A stretch of 64,000 nucleotides of DNA, from positions 219,235 to 283,234 of the forward strand of contig CAYNRU010000027.1 of assembly GCA_964399635.1 (NCBI GenBank). Direction: 5' to 3'. The notes under the pieces are model-generated. The model made no database searches. It was not told where the DNA came from and was given only the letters and a program-made list of their open reading frames with translations. The stretch comes from UBA4615 sp964399635. GTDB lineage: Bacteria; Pseudomonadota; Gammaproteobacteria; Burkholderiales; Burkholderiaceae_E. The position numbers and the translations under genes were made by a program. Shown piece by piece: positions 20,197-28,330 of this stretch; the first letter of the stretch is position 1; each line of letters starts with the position of its first letter.

Positions 20197-20382
20197 CGCG
20201 GAGCCGGCCTGGACGCAAGCAAGCCGCTCGCGCCCCGCGGGCGGGCTGCCTGCCGGGCCCCGCGGACGCGCAGGACGTGATCGATTTCTCGTCGGCGGAT
20301 CTGACGCCCGCCCTCCCCGGCCAGCGCCATGACCGGCCGCCCCACGGGCCAGGCACTTGATCGGAAAGCGATTTTCCGGCGC

Positions 20383-20398
20383 TGGCACGGCGCCTGCA
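20383..20398 (+). promoter_or_regulatory. Candidate sigma-54 promoter
   Basis: TGGCACGGCGCCTGCA matches the sigma-54 consensus TGGCACG-N4-TTGCA with one mismatch, and the key GG (20384-20385) and GC (20396-20397) are separated by exactly 10 nt. It lies in a gene-free stretch; transcription would start near 20409. An inverted repeat (CGGAAA...TTTTCCG, about 20362-20378) lies just upstream. No activator gene is adjacent. Confidence 0.5.
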
Positions 20399-20408
20399 TG
20401 ACGGTGCC

Positions 20409-20525
20409 CATCGGCCGTGATGGCCACGGGGACACAGGCAGCCCACCCCGCCACCCTTTCGCGCTCGGGACGTCGCCAACGAGGCGTCCCGTTCAGGGGA
20501 ACGCCCAGGCGTTCCCCTTTTCTTT
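20409..20525 (+). ncRNA. Candidate small RNA with two hairpins and a terminator
   Basis: If the sigma-54-like promoter is used, a transcript of about 117 nt results. It folds into hairpin 1 (20415-20429, stem CCGTG/CACGG, loop ATGGC), hairpin 2 (20467-20490, stem GGGA-CGCC/GGCG-TCCC with a 3-nt bulge, loop AACGA) and the terminator hairpin. Both small loops have A in position 1 and G in position 4, as in ANTAR-binding leaders of nitrate-assimilation operons, although their loops are 5 rather than 6 nt. No gene follows: the next ones are convergent. It may be a small RNA or a stranded leader. The alternative is that this is only the 3' end of the fumarase-DUF2238 transcript. Confidence 0.4.
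20496..20525 (+). terminator. Strong rho-independent terminator
   Basis: A 10-bp perfect stem (GGGGAACGCC, 20496-20505, with GGCGTTCCCC, 20508-20517) is followed directly by TTTTCTTT. It has the right polarity only for the plus strand. It ends the candidate small RNA and any read-through from fumA and the DUF2238 gene, and lies 12 bp from the convergent glcG-like stop. Confidence 0.9.
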
Positions 20526-20536
20526 GCCGCGCGGGC

Positions 20537-20941
20537 TCAGCCGAGCGCCGCGATACCGGCCTTCGCGATCTGCGCGTCCTCGCTCGACTTCACGCCCGAC
20601 ACGCCGACCGCGCCGACCACGTGACCGGCGATGACGATCGGCACGCCGCCCTCGAGCATGCCGGACAGGATCGGGGCCGACAGGAAGGACACGCGGCCGT
20701 CGTTGATCATCTTCTCGTAGACGCCGCTGTCGCGCCGCCCGAGCGCCGCGCAACGCGCCTTCTCGGGGGCGATGTAGGCGGAGATCGGAGCGACCCCGTC
20801 GAGGCGCTTGAGGGCCAGCAGGTGGCCGCCGTCGTCGCAGATCGCGATCGTCACGGGCCAGGCGTGGCGACGGGCCTCGGCTTCGGAGGCGGCAAGCACC
20901 TTGGCGACGTCGTCTACACCCAGGATCATCTTGGTCAGCAT
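20537..20941 (-). CDS. GlcG/HbpS family heme-binding-like protein
   Basis: A 134-residue protein of the GlcG/HbpS (PF03928) fold; conserved features are the ICDDGGHLLALKRLDG strand pair and the LEGGVPIVIAGHVVGAVGVSG block near the C-terminus. Members bind heme or small ligands, or occur with glycolate and alcohol oxidation genes; none of those lie here. It has no signal peptide, so it acts in the cytoplasm. Start ATG 20941 with AAGGAA about 10 nt upstream; Met5 is an alternative. It follows the MFS gene by 29 bp and is probably co-transcribed with it. Confidence 0.85.
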   Translation of the reverse strand: MLTKMILGVDDVAKVLAASEAEARRHAWPVTIAICDDGGHLLALKRLDGVAPISAYIAPEKARCAALGRRDSGVYEKMINDGRVSFLSAPILSGMLEGGVPIVIAGHVVGAVGVSGVKSSEDAQIAKAGIAALG

Positions 20942-20970
20942 CGGGATCGGTTCCTTGGAGGTCGGTGGAG

Positions 20971-22317
20971 TCAGGCCGCACCGAGCCGGGAGGCGTCGGA
21001 GGGGTCCGCGAGGTCTTTGCGGCGGGCCTCGCCGCGGCCCCGCTCGACGTCGATGCCCCGCAGCAGCAGCAGGCCCAGCACGAAGAAGCTGCCGGTGACC
21101 AGGATGGCGAGCCGGTGGTTGCCCTCGGTCACCCAGGTCACCAGCCCGTAGACGAGCGGGCCCACCACGGCCGACAGCCGCGTCGCGAGCGCCCACAGGC
21201 CGTAGAACTCTGCGAGGTGGGCGGCAGGCGCCAGGTAGCCGACCAGCGCCCGGCCGCAGGACTGGCTCGAGCCCATGCAGATGCCGGCGATCGTGGCGGC
21301 GAGCCAGAACATGGCGGCGGAGGTCGTGAGCGCCGCGATCAGCACCATCACGATCCAGCCGACCAGCGTGAGCGCGAGCGCCGCCTTGTGCCCGATGCGG
21401 TCCTGTACATAGCCGAACCCGAACGCCCCCAGCGCGGCGGCGACGTTGACCAGGAAGACCAGCATCATCGTCTGCTGCTGCGCGAAGCCCATCGCCTGCT
21501 CGGCATAGACCGCCGCCAGTGCGATCACCACCGAGATCCCCGCCTGGTAGGCCGCGCCGCAGAGCATCAGGCGCCAGAAGTCCGGGAAGCGGCGCGCGCG
21601 GTTGAGCGTGGTGCCGATGCGGCGAAGCGTGCCGGCGACGCCCGCGCCGTCCTCGCCCGCCACCGGGGCGCGCGGCACCGAGCGCTCGCGCAGCATCAGG
21701 AAGACCGGCAGCGCGGCGAGCGCGAACACGACCGCGACGATCAGCATGGTGACCGGGACGAACTGCTCGGCGGTCTCGCCCCGCCCCTGCGCGCCGATGA
21801 CCCAGGCGAGCGACAGCCCCAGCGCGAGCATGCCGCCGAAGTAGCCGAAGCTCCATCCCCAGCCCGAGACCTTGCCGAGCGTGTCGGGGCGCGCGAGCTC
21901 GGGCAGGAAGGCGCCGGCGAGCGCCTCGCCGACCGAGAAGAAGTAGTTGGAGAGCGCGACGATCACCATCGCGAGCGCCACGTCGCCGCGACCCAGCACC
22001 GCCAGCGACGCGGTCGAGATCACGCAACCGATGGTGGAGATGGCCATCAGGCGCTTCTTGGCGGCGCGCAGGTCGGCCCATGCGCCCAGCGGCGGCATGG
22101 TCAGCATGACGGCGACGTTGGAGGCCGCAAGCGCCAGCGTCCAGGCGAGCGTGGCCCAGTCGGCCTTCTGCGCGATCACGCCGACGAAGTAGGCGTTGAA
22201 CACCGCGGTCAGCACGACCGTGGTGTACCCCGAGTTGGCGAAGTCGTACATCGCCCACGCGAACACCTCTCTGGGCGGCACGCCGGGGTTCAGGGCGGAG
22301 CGGTCGAACAGGGCCAT
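20971..22317 (-). CDS. MFS transporter of the UMF1/Atg22-like group
   Basis: A 448-residue inner-membrane carrier with about 12 helices. The N-terminal FAWAMYDFANSGYTTVVLTA motif and the WGWSFGYFGGMLAL segment are typical of Atg22-like (UMF1) MFS permeases; in yeast Atg22 exports amino acids from the vacuole, but bacterial substrates are unknown. The short central loop (about residues 210-235) is typical. Start ATG 22317 (MALFDRSALNPG). It is the first gene of a probable pair with the GlcG-like protein. Confidence 0.85.
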   Translation of the reverse strand: MALFDRSALNPGVPPREVFAWAMYDFANSGYTTVVLTAVFNAYFVGVIAQKADWATLAWTLALAASNVAVMLTMPPLGAWADLRAAKKRLMAISTIGCVISTASLAVLGRGDVALAMVIVALSNYFFSVGEALAGAFLPELARPDTLGKVSGWGWSFGYFGGMLALGLSLAWVIGAQGRGETAEQFVPVTMLIVAVVFALAALPVFLMLRERSVPRAPVAGEDGAGVAGTLRRIGTTLNRARRFPDFWRLMLCGAAYQAGISVVIALAAVYAEQAMGFAQQQTMMLVFLVNVAAALGAFGFGYVQDRIGHKAALALTLVGWIVMVLIAALTTSAAMFWLAATIAGICMGSSQSCGRALVGYLAPAAHLAEFYGLWALATRLSAVVGPLVYGLVTWVTEGNHRLAILVTGSFFVLGLLLLRGIDVERGRGEARRKDLADPSDASRLGAA

Positions 22318-22405
22318 GCTGGGCAATCCGTAGGCAGCCGTTCGGGCACGGCGGCGCTGAAGATACCACCAATGCGCCGGAGGGCCGGCGCGCGCGGCGA
22401 GCCCG

Positions 22406-23326
22406 TCAGCCGTGCCCGCGGAGCCGGTACCACAGCCCGCCGAGGAGCTCGTGCAGCGCCAGCCAGGTGCCCTGGGCGGCCTGCGCGCTCGGGACGAAGT
22501 CGCGCGGATACGGCAGCCCCGGCGGCCCGGACCGCCAGTCGTGCGGGGCCGGCACCACGCGCAGCCCGGTCGCCTCGAAAGCCCGCATCGAACGCGCCAT
22601 GTGATAGGCGTGCGTGACCAGCACGATCGACTCGATGCCATCGGCGCGCAGCATGGCCGCCGACAGCGACGCGTTCTCGGCGGTGTCGCGCGAGCCGTCC
22701 TCGAGCCAGCGCACCTTCACACCGAGGTCACCCTCCAGCACGCGCCGCATCAGCTCGGCCTCGCTGTGCTCCAGCCAGTCGGGCCGCCCGCCGGTCACCA
22801 GCACCGGCAGGCCCGTAGCCCGAGCGAGGCGCGCCCCGGCCATCACGCGCTGGAGCGTGCGGTTGTCCAGGCGCTCGCGTCGCGGCTCGAAGGGGCCGTC
22901 GACGACGGCGCCCCCGCCCAGCACCACGATCGCCCGCGGGGGCATGGCGCCGTCTCGCGCGGCCTCCCAGCGCGCCACGTCGAGAGGACGCTGGCCGGCC
23001 TCCAGCACAGCGGTGAGAAGGCTCGACACGAAGTAGGTGGACGAGGCCCAGGCCAGCAGCAGCCCGGCGGTGACGACACCCCGCCCCAGCGCCGGCCGGC
23101 GCCGCAGCAACCACAGGCCGAAGCAGGCCAGCAGCAGCGGCCCGCAGGGCGGCAGCAGCAGCGCGCGGATCCAGGACTTGAGCTCGAAGGCGTCCAGCGC
23201 GGTGCTCCGGGCCGGCAGGCCGGCGACAGGGGTGGAGGGAGCGCCCCGGGGCGCTGGCAGGCGGGCGCCCCACGGACGGCGGGACCCCGGGCGCGACCCG
23301 GCGACGGCCGCGCCGAATCCCGGCAT
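22406..23326 (-). CDS. YdcF/ElyC-type DUF218 membrane protein
   Basis: About 306 residues. Two hydrophobic helices near the N-terminus (LLLPPCGPLLLACFGLWLL and GVVTAGLLLAWASSTYFV) precede a DUF218 domain with IVVLGGG, a VTGG turn and the RDTAENA motif. Relatives such as ElyC and SanA affect cell-envelope integrity. The start is uncertain: ATG 23326 (MPGFGAAV) is chosen because ATG 23380 would leave almost no room for the srkA promoter on the other strand, and neither has a good ribosome-binding site. It is divergent from srkA. Confidence 0.8.
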   Translation of the reverse strand: MPGFGAAVAGSRPGSRRPWGARLPAPRGAPSTPVAGLPARSTALDAFELKSWIRALLLPPCGPLLLACFGLWLLRRRPALGRGVVTAGLLLAWASSTYFVSSLLTAVLEAGQRPLDVARWEAARDGAMPPRAIVVLGGGAVVDGPFEPRRERLDNRTLQRVMAGARLARATGLPVLVTGGRPDWLEHSEAELMRRVLEGDLGVKVRWLEDGSRDTAENASLSAAMLRADGIESIVLVTHAYHMARSMRAFEATGLRVVPAPHDWRSGPPGLPYPRDFVPSAQAAQGTWLALHELLGGLWYRLRGHG

Positions 23327-23379
23327 CAACCGTGGCGGCAGTGTATCCGCCCGAATCCGGCGCAGCGGCGCCAGACGCA

Positions 23380-23385
23380 TAGAAT
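23380..23385 (+). promoter_or_regulatory. -10 hexamer placed for a leaderless srkA mRNA
   Basis: TAGAAT ends 6 nt before the srkA ATG (23392), so the expected transcription start falls on or next to the A of the ATG. There is no ribosome-binding site between them and no clear -35 hexamer. Confidence 0.45.
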
Positions 23386-23391
23386 CGACAC

Positions 23392-24393
23392 ATGGACACC
23401 CCGCCGGACGTTGCGTCGCACCCCTACTCCCTGCTGCAGCCCGAGCGGATCCTGGACGCGCTGGAGGCATTCGGGTGGCGGGGCGACGGCCGGCTGCTGG
23501 CGCTCAACAGCTACGAGAACCGGGTCTACCAGGTCTGGCTGGAGGACGGCAGCGCGGTCGTCGCCAAGTTCTACCGCTCGGAGCGCTGGACCGACGGTCA
23601 GATCCTGGAGGAGCACCGATTCACCGCCGAGCTGGCCGCCCAGGAGATCCCGGTGGTGGCGCCGCTGGCGCTCGCCTCTGGCGCGACGCTGCACGCTCAC
23701 GAGGGCTTTCGCTTCGCCGTCTACCCGCGCCGCGGCGGGCGCGCACCCGAGCTCGACGACCCCGAGACACTGGAGTGGCTGGGACGCTTCATCGGGCGCA
23801 TCCATGCCGTCGGGGCGGTGACGCCCTTTGTCGAGCGACCGGCGCTGACCGTGGCGGCGCTCGGCCGCGAGCCGCGCGACTGGCTGCTCGAGCACGGCGC
23901 CCTGCCCGCCGACCTGCTGCCGGCATGGCGCGCGATCGTCGACCAGTGCCTGGACGCGGTCGCGGTCGCCTTCGAGCGCGCCGGCGCGCTGCGCTCGATC
24001 AGGCTGCACGGCGACTGTCATCCTGGCAACGTGCTCTGGACCGACGACGGGCCGCACTTCGTCGACTTCGACGATGCGCGCAACGGGCCGGCGATCCAGG
24101 ACCTGTGGATGCTGTTGTCGGGCACGACCGCGGAGATGTCGCGGCAGATGATCGACCTGCTCGAGGGCTACCGGGACTTCATGGACTTCGACCGGCGCCA
24201 GCTTCAGCTGATCGAGCCGCTGCGCACCCTGCGCCTGATCCATTACAGCGCATGGATCGCACGGCGCTGGGCCGACCCGGCCTTCCCGGCCGCCTTCCCG
24301 TGGTTCGGGTCGGCACGCTACTGGCAGGACCGGATCCTGGAGCTGCGCGAGCAGCTGGCCGCGATGTCGGAGCCGGGGATCGACATTCCCTGA
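23392..24393 (+). CDS. srkA: Stress response kinase A (YihE/SrkA family)
   Basis: A 333-residue APH-like Ser/Thr protein kinase. The catalytic loop is LHGDCHPGNV (H206-G-D208, N213), and the metal-binding aspartates follow in FVDFDDARNGP (about 223-233). In E. coli SrkA protects against envelope stress and MazEF-linked death. Length agrees with the family (328). The start ATG 23392 is fixed by the family N-terminus (PYSLLQPERILDALEAFG); it has no ribosome-binding site, and a -10 hexamer lies 6 nt upstream. Confidence 0.92.
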   Translation: MDTPPDVASHPYSLLQPERILDALEAFGWRGDGRLLALNSYENRVYQVWLEDGSAVVAKFYRSERWTDGQILEEHRFTAELAAQEIPVVAPLALASGATLHAHEGFRFAVYPRRGGRAPELDDPETLEWLGRFIGRIHAVGAVTPFVERPALTVAALGREPRDWLLEHGALPADLLPAWRAIVDQCLDAVAVAFERAGALRSIRLHGDCHPGNVLWTDDGPHFVDFDDARNGPAIQDLWMLLSGTTAEMSRQMIDLLEGYRDFMDFDRRQLQLIEPLRTLRLIHYSAWIARRWADPAFPAAFPWFGSARYWQDRILELREQLAAMSEPGIDIP

Positions 24394-24420
24394 CTCGAGC
24401 GCGATGCGACCCATCTCTGC

Positions 24421-24596
24421 GACAGCTAAAGTTTCACATACATAAAGCTGCGCAAATCATTGAATAAAATGATTAATACTCGCTAGATGACACGCATCAC
24501 CCACCTGCATCCAGAGCCGCGAAGCCACCCCATAACCGCACAATCCACGTAAACTACAATCTTCAAATAACTGATTATCAGGTAAATTTTAAGACT
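24421..24596. other. AT-rich island between convergent srkA and prpE
   Basis: In a window of about 70% GC this stretch of about 175 bp is close to 40% GC. It holds the inverted repeat AATCATT-6 nt-AATGATT (24455-24474) and the 11-bp palindrome CTGATTATCAG (24571-24581), which covers the prpE stop codon. It lacks the GC stem plus T-run of an intrinsic terminator and holds no ORF longer than about 20 codons. It may be a foreign scrap, a nucleoid-protein binding site or a non-canonical terminator. Confidence 0.6.
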
Positions 24597-26470
24597 TCCT
24601 TCAGCGTGTCGAGTACGCCCGGGTCCTCGATCGTCGTCAGGTCGCCCGGATCGCGCCCTTCGCAGACGGCCTGGATCGAGCGGCGCAGCACCTTGCCCGA
24701 GCGGGTCTTGGGCAGCAGCGCCACGAAATGCACGCGGGCGGGCCGCGCCACCGCGCCGAGCTGGCGATCGACCAGCGCCATCACCGCCCCTTCGAGCGCG
24801 AGCCGGTCCTGCGGCGTCGCCGCGAGCGCCGCGTCCTTGAGCACCGCGAAGGCGACCGCGACCTGCCCCTTCAGCGCATCGGCGACCCCGACCACCGCGC
24901 ACTCGGCGACAGCCGGATGGTTGGCGATGGACTCCTCGATCTCACGGGTGCCGAGGCGGTGCCCGGCGACGTTGATCACGTCGTCGGTCCGACCGAGGAT
25001 GAAGTAGTAGCCCTCGTCGTCCCGGATGCCCCAGTCGAAGGTCGAGTAGACCTGCCGGCCCGGGATGCTCGAGAAGTAGGTATCGACGAAACGCCGGTCA
25101 TCGCCCCAGATGGTCTGCATGCAGCCCGGGGGCAGCGGCGGAACGATCGCGACGACGCCCTTCTCGTTCGGGCCGACCTCTTCACCCGTGGCCTCGTGCA
25201 GCAGGCGCACGTCGTAGCCGTACATCGGGATGCCCGGGCTGCCGATCTTCGTGGGCGTCGGCTCGATCCCGTGGGCGACGGTGAGAATCGGCCAGCCCGT
25301 CTCGGTCTGCCAGTAGTTGTCGACGATCGGGCGCCCGAGGCTCTCGCCGATCCAGCGCGAGGTCGGCTCGTCGAGCGGCTCGCCGGCGAGAAACAGCGCG
25401 CGCAGGCTGGACAGGTCGTACTTCGAGAGCCACGCCGGGTCCTGCTTCTTGAGGACGCGGATGGCCGTGGGCGCCGAGAACATCACGGTGACCTTGTAGC
25501 GCTCGACCAGCTGCCACAGGATTCCCGCGTCCGGGCGCAGCGGCGTGCCCTCGTACATGATCGTCGCCATGCCGCCGATCAGCGGACCGTAGACGATGTA
25601 GGAGTGCCCGACCACCCAGCCGATGTCGCTGGTGGAGAAATAGGTCTCGCCCGGGTTGCCGCAGAAGATGTGCTTCATCGAGGCGGCCAGCGCGACCGCG
25701 TAGCCGCCGACGTCGCGCTGCACGCCCTTGGGTCGGCCGGTGGTGCCCGAGGTGTACAGGATGTAGCTCGGCTCGTTCGATTCGAGCCAGGTCACCGGCA
25801 CCTGCGCCTCGAGGTGCCGTTCGCGCAGCGCCGCGTAGTCCTCGTCGCGCCCCGCCACCACGGAGAACGGGGCCAGGCCGCGGTCGATCATCAGGACCTT
25901 GGGCGGCTTGTGGCCGGACAGGCGGATCGCCTCGTCGAGCAGGGGCTTGTAGGGCACCACCTTGCCCGCGCGCGAGCCGGCGTCGGCCGATACGATGAGT
26001 CTGGGCGTGGCGTCCTCGATGCGGCTGGCGAGGCTCACCGACGCGAAGCCGCCGAAGACCACCGAGTGGATCGCGCCGATGCGGGCGCAGGCGAGCATCG
26101 CGAAGGTCGCCTCCGGGATCATCGGCAAGTAGATCAGCACGCGGTCGCCCCGACCGACGCCCAGCGCCAGCATCGTGGCGGCGGTGCGCTGCACCTCGCG
26201 GTGCAGCTCGGCGAAGGTCCAGGTGCGCTCCTCGCCGGTCTCGGTCGAGACGAAGATCAGCGCCGGGGCGTCCGCCTGCGTGGCGAGCCAGCGGTCGACG
26301 GCGTTGTGGCAGAGGTTGGTCGTGCCGCCGACGAACCAGCGGGCGAAGGGCGGCCGGGACGCATCGAGCACGTGGGTGAAGGGCTTCTGCCAGTCGATCC
26401 GGCGGGCCTCCTCGGCCCAGAACGCGTCCGGCTCTTCGATCGAACGGCGATGAAAGCGCTTGTAGTCCAC
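24578..26470 (-). CDS. prpE: Propionate-CoA ligase
   Basis: A 630-residue AMP-forming acyl-CoA synthetase. It starts MDYKRFHRRSIEEPDAFWAE and has YTSGTTGRPKGV (about 235-246), WQTETGWP and the C-terminal PKTRSGKVLRR with the adenylation lysine. The length and the short N-terminus match PrpE (628 in Salmonella) rather than Acs (about 650), so propionyl-CoA formation is the best call, with overlap to acetate likely. No prpBCD genes are nearby, so it acts apart from a methylcitrate operon here. Its 3' end lies in the AT-rich island. Confidence 0.88.
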   Translation of the reverse strand: MDYKRFHRRSIEEPDAFWAEEARRIDWQKPFTHVLDASRPPFARWFVGGTTNLCHNAVDRWLATQADAPALIFVSTETGEERTWTFAELHREVQRTAATMLALGVGRGDRVLIYLPMIPEATFAMLACARIGAIHSVVFGGFASVSLASRIEDATPRLIVSADAGSRAGKVVPYKPLLDEAIRLSGHKPPKVLMIDRGLAPFSVVAGRDEDYAALRERHLEAQVPVTWLESNEPSYILYTSGTTGRPKGVQRDVGGYAVALAASMKHIFCGNPGETYFSTSDIGWVVGHSYIVYGPLIGGMATIMYEGTPLRPDAGILWQLVERYKVTVMFSAPTAIRVLKKQDPAWLSKYDLSSLRALFLAGEPLDEPTSRWIGESLGRPIVDNYWQTETGWPILTVAHGIEPTPTKIGSPGIPMYGYDVRLLHEATGEEVGPNEKGVVAIVPPLPPGCMQTIWGDDRRFVDTYFSSIPGRQVYSTFDWGIRDDEGYYFILGRTDDVINVAGHRLGTREIEESIANHPAVAECAVVGVADALKGQVAVAFAVLKDAALAATPQDRLALEGAVMALVDRQLGAVARPARVHFVALLPKTRSGKVLRRSIQAVCEGRDPGDLTTIEDPGVLDTLKEVLKFT

Positions 26471-26553
26471 GTCGTCTCCCCCTGGTGCCCGGTCCGCGCA
26501 GTGTGGAAGGACGGGCTTACGAACGGCTTACGGGCGCACGCACCGCCTGCGGT

Positions 26554-27573
26554 TCAGGACACCAGCAAGCGCGCAGCGACCCAAGGTAGCCTGCAGTCCC
26601 AGGCCGGCCCCCAGGCACCGGCGCCGCAGCGCAGCGCCAGCTCGGCGACCGCGGGCCGCGACGGCGGGGACGCCTGGAGCGCCGCGAGCGCCTCCTGCGG
26701 CCGGGACGGATCCACGGCCTGGACGCAGACCTCGATCGCGCAGCGCGGCGACTGCCCGGGCGCCTGGCGTCCGGCCGCGAGCAGCGCGAAGCGCAGCGCG
26801 AGGCGAAGTGCGAGCGGCGCCGACGCCGGCACGCACAGCCACGCGGTGTCGAGCCCCTCCAGATGCAGCGCGTCGGCCTCCCGGATGCCGCGCCGGAGCC
26901 GGGCAGGCAGTTCTTCGAGCGCGGCGGCGTGGAGCCGGATGAGGACCGGTGCGGCGTCGCCGGACACCGGGATCCGGCCGACGCCGGCGACGAACCACCG
27001 CTGCAGGGGGTCGACAACGAGCCGCGTGGCCTGGTTGGCGGGGGCAGGGGCGTCCGAGCGCGAGGGTTCGGACGAGGGTTCGGACGAGGGTTCGGAAGAA
27101 GGGTCGGACGGCCGCATCGGATCGGCGAGGCGCTCGCCGAGCCACTCGGCCAGTGCGTCGACCGCCACGCCCTTGACGACAAAGCGGTCGGCGCCGAGGT
27201 CGCGCGCGCGCTCGCGCAGCGCAGCATCGTCGGCGCCGGACAACACGGCGAAGGGCAGATCGCGCAGGCGCGGAAGCACCGAGCCGCGCACCCGGCGCAG
27301 CAGCTCGAATCCGTCGATGCCCGGCATCGTGAGGTCGCTCAGCACGCCGCCGATCGAAGGGTCGAGCAGCAGCAACTCCCAGGCGCGCTCGCCCGATTCA
27401 GCCTGCTGGACGCCAAAGCGCTTGCCCAGGTCGCGCACCAGCGAGGCGCGGACGAAGCGGGAATCGTCGACCACCAGCACCGTCGCCCTCGTTGCGGAGG
27501 CCTCAGGGGTCGCCGTCCGCGGCGTGGCGGCGACTTCGGATGCGGACGGCGGGCCGAAAGGCGGTGCGTTCAA
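26554..27573 (-). CDS. Response regulator with unassigned C-terminal domain
   Basis: 339 residues. The receiver domain spans about 31-150: acidic pair D36-D37, phospho-acceptor D80 (LSDLTMPG), S112 and the conserved K134. A low-complexity linker with an SEPS repeat (about 158-171) joins it to a domain of about 160 residues that I do not recognise; it has no helix-turn-helix, GGDEF or HD motif and is rich in Ala, Leu and Arg with several Cys residues. It may bind protein or a ligand. No sensor kinase is adjacent; prpE is downstream on the same strand (83 bp) and an NlpC/P60 gene diverges. Confidence 0.75.
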   Translation of the reverse strand: MNAPPFGPPSASEVAATPRTATPEASATRATVLVVDDSRFVRASLVRDLGKRFGVQQAESGERAWELLLLDPSIGGVLSDLTMPGIDGFELLRRVRGSVLPRLRDLPFAVLSGADDAALRERARDLGADRFVVKGVAVDALAEWLGERLADPMRPSDPSSEPSSEPSSEPSRSDAPAPANQATRLVVDPLQRWFVAGVGRIPVSGDAAPVLIRLHAAALEELPARLRRGIREADALHLEGLDTAWLCVPASAPLALRLALRFALLAAGRQAPGQSPRCAIEVCVQAVDPSRPQEALAALQASPPSRPAVAELALRCGAGAWGPAWDCRLPWVAARLLVS

Positions 27574-27637
27574 AGGCGGTCTCGAGCGGTGTCGGCAGTT
27601 TTGACAGTCGGTCGATTTTCTCCTACGCTCGGCCGCG

Positions 27638-28330
27638 ATGCGACGTCTGCGACGCCCAGTGGAACATTTTGCCCGCGCAACGGCGGTCTGCGCGGCGCTT
27701 GCGCTCGCCCTGGCCGCAGCGCCAGCGGCCCTCGCCGGCCCCTCGGACGGCGCGCCCGCCGACCCGGGTGCCGAAGTCGTCCTGCGCGCGCTGTCCCTCC
27801 TCGGCGTCAGCTACCGGTTCGGCGGCAACTCGCCGGAATCGGGCCTCGACTGCAGCGGGCTGGTGCGCCACGTGTTCCAGGACTCGCTTGGCATGTTGCT
27901 GCCCCGCCGCAGCGAGGACATCAGCCGGGTGGGCGGATCGATCCGCCCGTCCGAGCTGCAACCGGGCGACCTGGTGTTCTTCAACACGCTGCGTCGGGCC
28001 TTCTCCCACGTGGGCATCTACATCGGCAACAACCAGTTCGTGCACGCGCCGTCGACCGGCGGATCGATCCGGGTGGACAGCCTCGACAAGGACTACTGGA
28101 CGCGCCGCTTCGACGGCGCGCGTCGTCTGCTGGCTACCGACCCCTCTGTGGTCGACAGAGCGCCGACGCTGGTGTCGGCGCTCACCCCGGCGCGGGCCGC
28201 GGACGCCCGCCCGGCCCGCGAGCCGCTCGCGGCGGCCAAGCTGCCCGGACCGCGCGCCCGCACGGCGCCACCCACGGCGGCCGAGAAGTTCGTCGTCCGC
28301 CTGCGCGACCCCGAGATCTACACGCACTGA
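27638..28330 (+). CDS. NlpC/P60 family cell-wall endopeptidase
   Basis: 230 residues with a Sec signal peptide (basic start, hydrophobic residues about 14-30, likely cleavage after ALA near residue 33). The NlpC/P60 domain at about 45-150 carries the catalytic triad C72 (GLDCSGLVRHVF), H124 (FSHVGIYIG) and H136 (QFVHAP). It is expected to cut peptide cross-links or stems of peptidoglycan in the periplasm. The C-terminal 80 residues are Ala/Pro-rich and probably disordered. It is a single gene, divergent from the response regulator. Confidence 0.9.
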   Translation: MRRLRRPVEHFARATAVCAALALALAAAPAALAGPSDGAPADPGAEVVLRALSLLGVSYRFGGNSPESGLDCSGLVRHVFQDSLGMLLPRRSEDISRVGGSIRPSELQPGDLVFFNTLRRAFSHVGIYIGNNQFVHAPSTGGSIRVDSLDKDYWTRRFDGARRLLATDPSVVDRAPTLVSALTPARAADARPAREPLAAAKLPGPRARTAPPTAAEKFVVRLRDPEIYTH

